64,000 nt of DNA from Clostridia bacterium (GTDB taxonomy: Bacteria; Bacillota; Clostridia; RGIG6154). Under the pieces are notes generated by a model. The model made no database searches. It was not told the origin of the DNA and saw only the letters and a program-made list of their open reading frames with translations. A program made the position numbers and the translations under genes. Shown piece by piece: positions 62,730 to 64,000 of this stretch (position 1 is the stretch's first letter; each line of letters begins with the position of its first letter). Location of the stretch: NCBI GenBank assembly GCA_017410375.1, contig JAFQQW010000024.1, positions 1-64,000 of the forward strand, read 5' to 3'.

Positions 62730-63590
62730 TTGGAAAGTATTCAAGCCATTAAAAGCTACTGTGATTATTTAAAAACCAAAGCAAACTTGTCCATTACAGT
62801 TCACTTTTTCCACTCGGACAGACAAGCAAAAGCTGTCCTTGCCCCTTTACCTATACCGCAAGTACATTTCAATCCTTATTGTACCTATTTAAAACAAGCC
62901 TGTGGTTTACACGCAAAGTGTCTGAAATGTCAGGAAAAAGCCTTAAAAAAATGTGCGGAGCATGGTGCTTTTTCCGGAGTGTGTCACGCAGGCATATTTG
63001 AGTATGTGTACCCAATAAAATACAACGGGAAGCATGTTGCAATATTAAGTGTGGGCGAATACAGAGCAATAAATTTCGATACATATCTGAAAAAGATATG
63101 TAAAGAAAACAAGCTGAACACAAAAGAGCTTTCCGAGTACAGTACCACTTTAAAAACAGAAATTCCTCCCAAAGAAGAGATTGACACTTTAATCATCCCG
63201 TTGCTTTCCATGATCAAACTGGTTACAGCCGTAACCACCGAAAGCATACCAGCCGTAAAGCAGAACTCTTTCGCCTCCGTTTTATCCTACTGCAACCGCT
63301 TTTACACAAAAAAAATCACCACAGAAATTTTAAGCAAAAAATATTTTTACAGTCGCTCATATATCGCGCGGACATTTAAAAAAGAAACCGGCATGAGTCT
63401 GCCGGAATACATCAATCATCTGCGTATTGAAAATGCCAAACAGCTTTTAAAGTCCACCAAAACGGACATTGCACAAATCGGTGCCTCTGTAGGCTTTTAC
63501 GACCCTGCTTATTTTACCAGATGCTTTACAAAAGTGGTGGGTATGACACCCAAAGAATGGCGAAAACAAAACAAAAGCAACTCGTTATAA
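62730..63590 (+). CDS. AraC family regulator with PocR sensory domain
   Basis: 286 residues. PocR domain in the first 150 residues: CTYLKQACGLHAKCLKCQ, GVCHAGIFEYVYPI and ILSVGEY. C-terminal AraC helix-turn-helix pair ending VGFYDPAYFTRCFTKVVGMTPKEW. The start is TTG 62730 with AAGGAG 8 bases upstream; no in-frame ATG is near. Divergent from the GH16 gene, its likely target. Confidence 0.87.
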   Translation: MESIQAIKSYCDYLKTKANLSITVHFFHSDRQAKAVLAPLPIPQVHFNPYCTYLKQACGLHAKCLKCQEKALKKCAEHGAFSGVCHAGIFEYVYPIKYNGKHVAILSVGEYRAINFDTYLKKICKENKLNTKELSEYSTTLKTEIPPKEEIDTLIIPLLSMIKLVTAVTTESIPAVKQNSFASVLSYCNRFYTKKITTEILSKKYFYSRSYIARTFKKETGMSLPEYINHLRIENAKQLLKSTKTDIAQIGASVGFYDPAYFTRCFTKVVGMTPKEWRKQNKSNSL

Positions 63591-63605
63591 GTTGCTTTTT
63601 GTTTT
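63573..63605. terminator. Bidirectional terminator
   Basis: Stem AAAAGCAACT/AGTTGCTTTT with a T run, overlapping the PocR-AraC stop codon. Confidence 0.85.
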
Positions 63606-64000
63606 TTATAATGCTTTGGAATATTTTACGCTTTCATCTACAGAACCTAAAATATCTTCTTCAAGACCTTCATATTCTACAGAAAGATAACCGTCATAAT
63701 TGCTGTCCTTTAAAATCTTTGCAATAGCAGGCAAATCCACCTGACCTTTGCCGATTACGGTACCCTTAAAATGCTTACCTGCAATGGAATCAAACTGCAT
63801 GTGCTCTGCGACTTCCACAACATCTTTTAAGTGCACCAGACCGATTCTACCTTTTAAATTTCCGATTGCATCCACGGGATTTTCGTCAACCAGGAAGAAA
63901 TTGCCGGTGTCTGCGTTTGAGAGCATGCACGGGGAATTTACAGCATCCAAGATTGCCTGCACCTGATAGGATTTACCTGCCGCAAGACCGTGATTTTCAA
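63606..64000 (-). CDS. Sugar phosphate isomerase/epimerase, partial (start outside window)
   Basis: The C-terminal 131 residues of a TIM-barrel protein. The frame is open to the window end and reads NHGLAAGKSYQVQAI, with the NHG metal-site segment, then NADTGNFF, HLKDV, and GYLSVEYEG near the end. These match xylose-isomerase-like sugar epimerases (PF01261). The start codon lies beyond 64000, so function and length cannot be fixed further. Confidence 0.85.
   Translation of the reverse strand, partial: ENHGLAAGKSYQVQAILDAVNSPCMLSNADTGNFFLVDENPVDAIGNLKGRIGLVHLKDVVEVAEHMQFDSIAGKHFKGTVIGKGQVDLPAIAKILKDSNYDGYLSVEYEGLEEDILGSVDESVKYSKAL

Noticed and set aside
1-64000. CRISPR arrays, tRNA and rRNA genes
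   Set aside because: No regularly spaced repeats and no cloverleaf or rRNA-like stretches were noticed in the intergenic gaps, nearly all of which are short.

Overview
The window reads as chromosomal DNA of an anaerobic, endospore-forming member of the Clostridia, probably a gut or plant-fibre degrader. Evidence: sporulation genes (spo0A, spoIVB, spoIIR, a dpaA relic), oxygen-sensitive glycyl radical enzymes (GREs) with radical SAM activases, an Etf-linked lactate dehydrogenase, strong GGAGG ribosome binding sites, TTGACA-17-TATAAT promoters, and many sugar-catabolic genes each with its own AraC-type regulator. No tRNA, rRNA, CRISPR array, integrase or transposase gene was seen. Species cannot be assigned from sequence alone.

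Layout. (1) 0.3-5.2 kb: three flavoproteins in one minus-strand operon, then an AraC regulator, a dpaA gene with a rearranged 3' end, and serS. (2) 8.6-11.6 kb: a KDPG-type aldolase / 2-oxo-3-deoxygalactonate kinase / GH99-like operon, preceded by a well-structured non-coding RNA that may be 6S RNA. (3) 11.6-14.0 kb: an EamA transporter, nth and spo0A. (4) 14.2-51.0 kb: a long accessory block of sugar and GRE modules. (5) 51.1-59.2 kb: core genes again (spoIVB, spoIIR, ispE, an MtaD-like deaminase, an unknown gene, lctD-etfA-etfB). (6) 59.3-64.0 kb: a large secreted GH16 enzyme, a divergent PocR-AraC regulator, and the end of a sugar phosphate isomerase gene.

The main story is the accessory block. 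In Bacillus and Clostridium spoIVB and spo0A are neighbours in this order and orientation; here about 37 kb separates them. The block is built of repeated modules: a minus-strand catabolic operon diverging from a plus-strand AraC gene, closed by a shared terminator. Five complete GRE genes lie in 25-50 kb. Two 4-kb units (37.4-41.4 and 41.5-45.4 kb) have the same layout, activase-GRE-AraC-terminator, and each is followed by a relic of the 3' end of spoIVB (41388-41441 and 45453-45584). A third, AT-rich unit (45.6-51.0 kb) carries two more GREs, a broken activase and an IclR regulator, and abuts intact spoIVB. The simplest reading is stepwise insertion of GRE cassettes at the spoIVB 3' end, each insertion leaving a displaced gene tail behind. 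GRE substrates cannot be named; three carry the Cys-x-Glu motif of GRE dehydratases and lyases and two do not.

The genes fit together as a specialist carbohydrate lifestyle: secreted GH16 and intracellular GH10-, GH99- and GH123-like proteins release sugars; NagA/NagB, an arabinose/fucose-type isomerase, DgoK and the KDPG-type aldolase feed central metabolism; GREs perform radical eliminations on unknown polyols or similar compounds; lactate can be oxidised through LctD-EtfAB.
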